Part shown: positions 18,436 through 20,530 of the stretch, piece after piece
How positions within the stretch are numbered: position 1 is the stretch's first letter
Layout of the letters: the number at the start of each line of letters is the position of its first letter
Assembly (NCBI GenBank): GCA_018257865.1
Contig: JAEUBA010000231.1
Span: 1-20,530, forward strand
Origin: Stereocaulon alpinum
Taxonomy: Eukaryota; Ascomycota; Lecanoromycetes; Lecanorales; Stereocaulaceae
Reading direction: 5' to 3'
Length of the DNA stretch: 20,530 nucleotides
Notes under the pieces: model-generated
Database searches by the model: none
Seen by the model: only the letters and a program-made list of their open reading frames with translations
What the model was told of the DNA's origin: nothing
Translations under genes and position numbers: made by a program

Positions 18436-20080
18436 ATGGCGACGACGACGAGTACGACGGGCGAGCAGGCCTACTAGGCTAGATAAGCGATTATACTAGG
18501 TTACGAACCTAGTAAAATAATACGAGATAGGGGGGAGGAGAGAAGGGGGTTATTAGTAGCGAAGGTAGATAGGGTACGCGTCTTAACGTAATAACAGAGT
18601 AATAGCGATAATAGTAGAAGCCTACTAGAGGACTATAGGGCCCTTAGGGCAGGGAAAGAACTAATAAAAGAGCGTAGTATATAAAGGCTATAGAGTAGGC
18701 GCTACTAGAGTTTATAGAGAAGGTCTAGGAGATACTATAGGCGAATATAAATAAGACTATATAAAGCTTCTTCTAGAACGCAGTAGAGAGGATTACGGAG
18801 TATATATAGGAGAATATAGCTAAGAGATACGCTGTAAAGGAATACCGCAGCTAATTAACGCGTAAAGACTACCTAACCGGAAGGGTAAATAATAGCTAGG
18901 CGGACGTAGCCTATATAGCTTAAGGGGGCTAGAATACTATCTACCTAGCTATACCTAGGGCGGAAGATATTAAGAAAGCGAAGCAGATAATAGTTAGGAT
19001 TAATAATAATAGCGAAAAGATATAGATAGCTATAGCAACCCTCCCCTAACTAGTATAGATATTTAGAGGAGTAGGAGGGGCGACTAAGGAGATTATTATA
19101 GTAAGGAGGATTATAGGGGGGGATATTATTCTCTAGACGGCCTTAGTAAGGGCTAGGGAGGAGTTAGAGAAGGATAATAGGTAGGTAAGGAGACTCTATA
19201 GGTTAGCGAAAGTCCTCTAGAAGATAGTAATAGTAGCGATCTATAGAGTAGAAAAGATAATAGATATAAAGGATTAATAAGGGATCTTTAAAACCTTAAG
19301 GAAAGATAATAGGAAGCTTTACTTAGAGTTAGAGATAATAAAGGCTGAATAGCCTATATTCGCGTCGAAGCTAAATACGCTTAAGAGGGAGAAGAGATTC
19401 TCTATAATAATAATTAAAGTCCTAAGCCTAGAGGTAGCGAACCGACTTATTATAGAGGGAATAGTAGTAGAGAATAGCCTCCTATTCTATAATTACTAAG
19501 AGAGAGAAGCTACCCCTAAGTAGTACTTTAACTACTATAGGTATAGATATATTACTAAGGCGTATAAATACCCTACCTGCTACGGGATATACGCCTAAAA
19601 CTATATAACTAATAACTATATAGAAAGAGCTGATAGTAAGCCTAAATACGTAGTATATAAGGGGGAGTACCTAATATAGAGTAAAACCTACTTAATCTAA
19701 TAGAGGGAGAATACTAAGGCTAGGTAGAGAATTAAGTGTAAGCCGAAATACTTTAAAGAGACCCTAAGGTAATACTTAGTAGTATAAACGCTAGTAATAC
19801 TAAGAAGGGCTAGCCTAGAAGGGTAGTATAAGGTAATCTTAAAAGAGAAGAGGAAGGCCCTAGGAGATATAATAGATAAGCCTTAGAAAGGAACTAGGGA
19901 AGTAGTAAAGAGAGGATAACTAATAACCCTCTTTAGAGTAGAATAAGGGTAACGGCCCCTATCTATAGAGAGGATTAGTCCGGTAAATACCCTTAAATAG
20001 ATATTAAGGGTAGTAAAGACTACTAAGGATACCTAAATATAGGAGAACGTCTAGGCGGCCCTTGCCTAATAAGGAATATA
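18436..20080 (+). pseudogene. LINE-3 ORF1 (gag-like, three zinc knuckles) relic
   Basis: RNA-binding ORF1 of the LINE. The only plausible start is ATG at 18436 (MATTTSTTGEQAY), but most of the recognisable protein lies in a different frame from about 18666, so a frameshift, or an unrelated ATG, is implied. That frame gives ITEYI-ENIAKRYAVKEYR, LAIPRAEDIKKAK, an RLAKVL-KIVIVAIYRVEK coiled-coil-like part, TLRKDNRKLYLELEIIKAE, KVLSLEVANRLIIEGIVVE, then three knuckles at 19524-19691. Tyr codons have the spacings x2-x4-x4, x2-x3-x4 and x2-x3-x6 of CCHC motifs, with one Cys (TGC, in PTCYG) surviving just before the second knuckle. Many TAG/TAA interrupt it. Confidence 0.8.
18495..18513. other. short perfect hairpin ACTAGGTT-ACG-AACCTAGT
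   Basis: Two perfect 8-base arms, 18495-18502 and 18506-18513, are separated by three bases near the 5' end of LINE-3, just inside the likely ORF1 start. No run of T follows and no function is evident; it may be chance. Confidence 0.35.
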
Positions 20081-20084
20081 CCCT

Positions 20085-20530
20085 ACCTAAAAATACTATA
20101 GTATAATATATAGAGGAAGAAGGATACAGTAATAGCACCACTTCTTAAAAATAATAATATAAAGGATATAGATATATTAGTAATCTAGGAGCTAGTACGT
20201 AACCTAATAAATAGAACCTTATATAATACGAGTATAAGTAGGTTCTACCTAGCCTATAGGGGAGACCTAGAGGCTAGAATATACTTCTATATAAATAAAA
20301 GGATAGATCCTAACGACTAGGGGGTAGAGTACTAGGAGGGCGACTTATACTTATTATAGATTTAAACTAAGAGAACCTAAAATAACGCTAATACTAAAGA
20401 CGAAAACACTAAGGAGCTAATAGTAGAGAGGGTATAGGTATATAATATCTATAACCCTTCGCTAGTAAGCTATATATTAGTAGATAGCCCTATAACTATC
20501 CTAAGGCTAAAAGAGGCCTTAGAAAGCGAA
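20085..20530 (+). pseudogene. LINE-3 ORF2 AP endonuclease domain, 5' part
   Basis: Endonuclease that nicks target DNA for target-primed reverse transcription. The frame gives DTVIAPLLKNN (about 20125-20155), KDIDILVI-EL (about 20163-20195; the catalytic Glu of the Q-E motif is kept and the Gln is TAG), SRFYLAYRGDLEARIYFYINKRID in pieces (about 20240-20310), EGDLYLL, then VYNIYNPSL (about 20440-20470) and LRLKEALES. This order matches fungal Tad1-type endonucleases (family wording: DILAIQEPW, VHNIYNP). The domain runs out of the window before its later catalytic motifs. Confidence 0.85.

Larger units (their letters stand above)
1..20530. other. RIP-mutated, AT-rich transposon-dense tract
   Basis: The whole window shows strong depletion of CpA and TpG with a matching excess of TpA on both strands, while CpG-containing strings remain common. 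At 6001-6060 I count 11 TpA, one TpG and no CpA. Spontaneous deamination of methylated CpG would instead remove CpG, so the pattern fits repeat-induced point mutation, known in filamentous ascomycetes. Every recognisable protein frame is full of TAG and TAA at positions where the family has Gln or Trp, and Tyr codons stand where zinc-binding Cys and His belong. A few patches keep more TpG/CpA (about 1795-1840, 8041-8280, 9100-9230, 12640-12770, 13113-13220). No functional gene is supported. Confidence 0.9.
18396..20530 (+). mobile_element. Tad1-like LINE (LINE-3), RIP-degraded, runs off window
   Basis: A plus-strand non-LTR retrotransposon with the standard order: ORF1 with zinc knuckles, then the AP-endonuclease start of ORF2. 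The 5' boundary is placed where the Gypsy-2 integrase frame ends and a short GC-rich stretch begins (ATGGCGACGACGACGAGTAC at 18436). The ORF1-to-ORF2 spacing is tight near 20080. RT lies beyond the window. Domain content suggests the Tad1 clade common in filamentous fungi; this is inferred from motifs only. Confidence 0.8.

Noticed and set aside
18495..18513. Perfect hairpin as a terminator
   Set aside because: There is no U-tract after it, and intrinsic terminators of this type are bacterial. The genome context is fungal.

Overview
This window reads as an AT-rich repeat compartment of a filamentous ascomycete (Pezizomycotina) genome: a graveyard of transposable elements destroyed by repeat-induced point mutation (RIP). 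CpA and TpG are almost gone and TpA is everywhere, while CpG survives (at 6001-6060 I count 11 TpA, one TpG and no CpA). The few lines I counted are about one third G+C. This is the RIP signature (C to T in CpA on both strands). It explains why there is almost no open frame: Gln CAG/CAA and Trp TGG have become stops, ATG has become ATA, and Cys/His codons have become Tyr codons. No intact host gene, tRNA, rRNA or CRISPR array was found. Organism and family calls rest on reading the decayed frames by eye; no database search was possible.

Layout. 1-1720: a coiled-coil-like minus-strand relic (about 190-530), an 84-bp minisatellite (737-960) and unassigned sequence. About 1721-4020, minus strand: the Rep half of a Helitron, with no helicase recognised. 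4021-4873: unassigned apart from a 36-bp tandem pair. 4874-5219 (minus) and 5360-5883 (plus): two opposed copies of an unclassified ~524-bp repeat. 5884 to about 13112, plus: a Ty3/Gypsy element (Gypsy-1) with a gag-like region, protease, reverse transcriptase, RNase H and integrase. It is split twice by 5'-truncated LINE copies on the minus strand (LINE-A 8039-9229, LINE-B 9856-11013), each flanked by a 13-14 bp target-site duplication. About 13113-18395, plus: a second Ty3/Gypsy element (Gypsy-2) with a putative 5' LTR, gag with a CCHC knuckle, protease, RT, RNase H and the start of integrase. Its RT is split at 16330-17113 by a third, internally duplicated copy of the ~524-bp repeat. About 18396-20530, plus: a Tad1-like LINE (LINE-3) with an ORF1 bearing three zinc knuckles and the start of the ORF2 endonuclease, running off the window.

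The elements do not work together; they are layered insertions. The relative order can be read: Gypsy-1 before LINE-A and LINE-B, and Gypsy-2 before its repeat insertion and probably before LINE-3. LINE-A keeps many more TpG/CpA sites than LINE-B at homologous positions, so it was probably hit by fewer RIP cycles. I do not see a new biological system. The most useful observations are the clean nested-insertion footprints, the active-site residues inactivated by RIP, the large inverted repeat at 4874-5709, and the RIP-poor patches.
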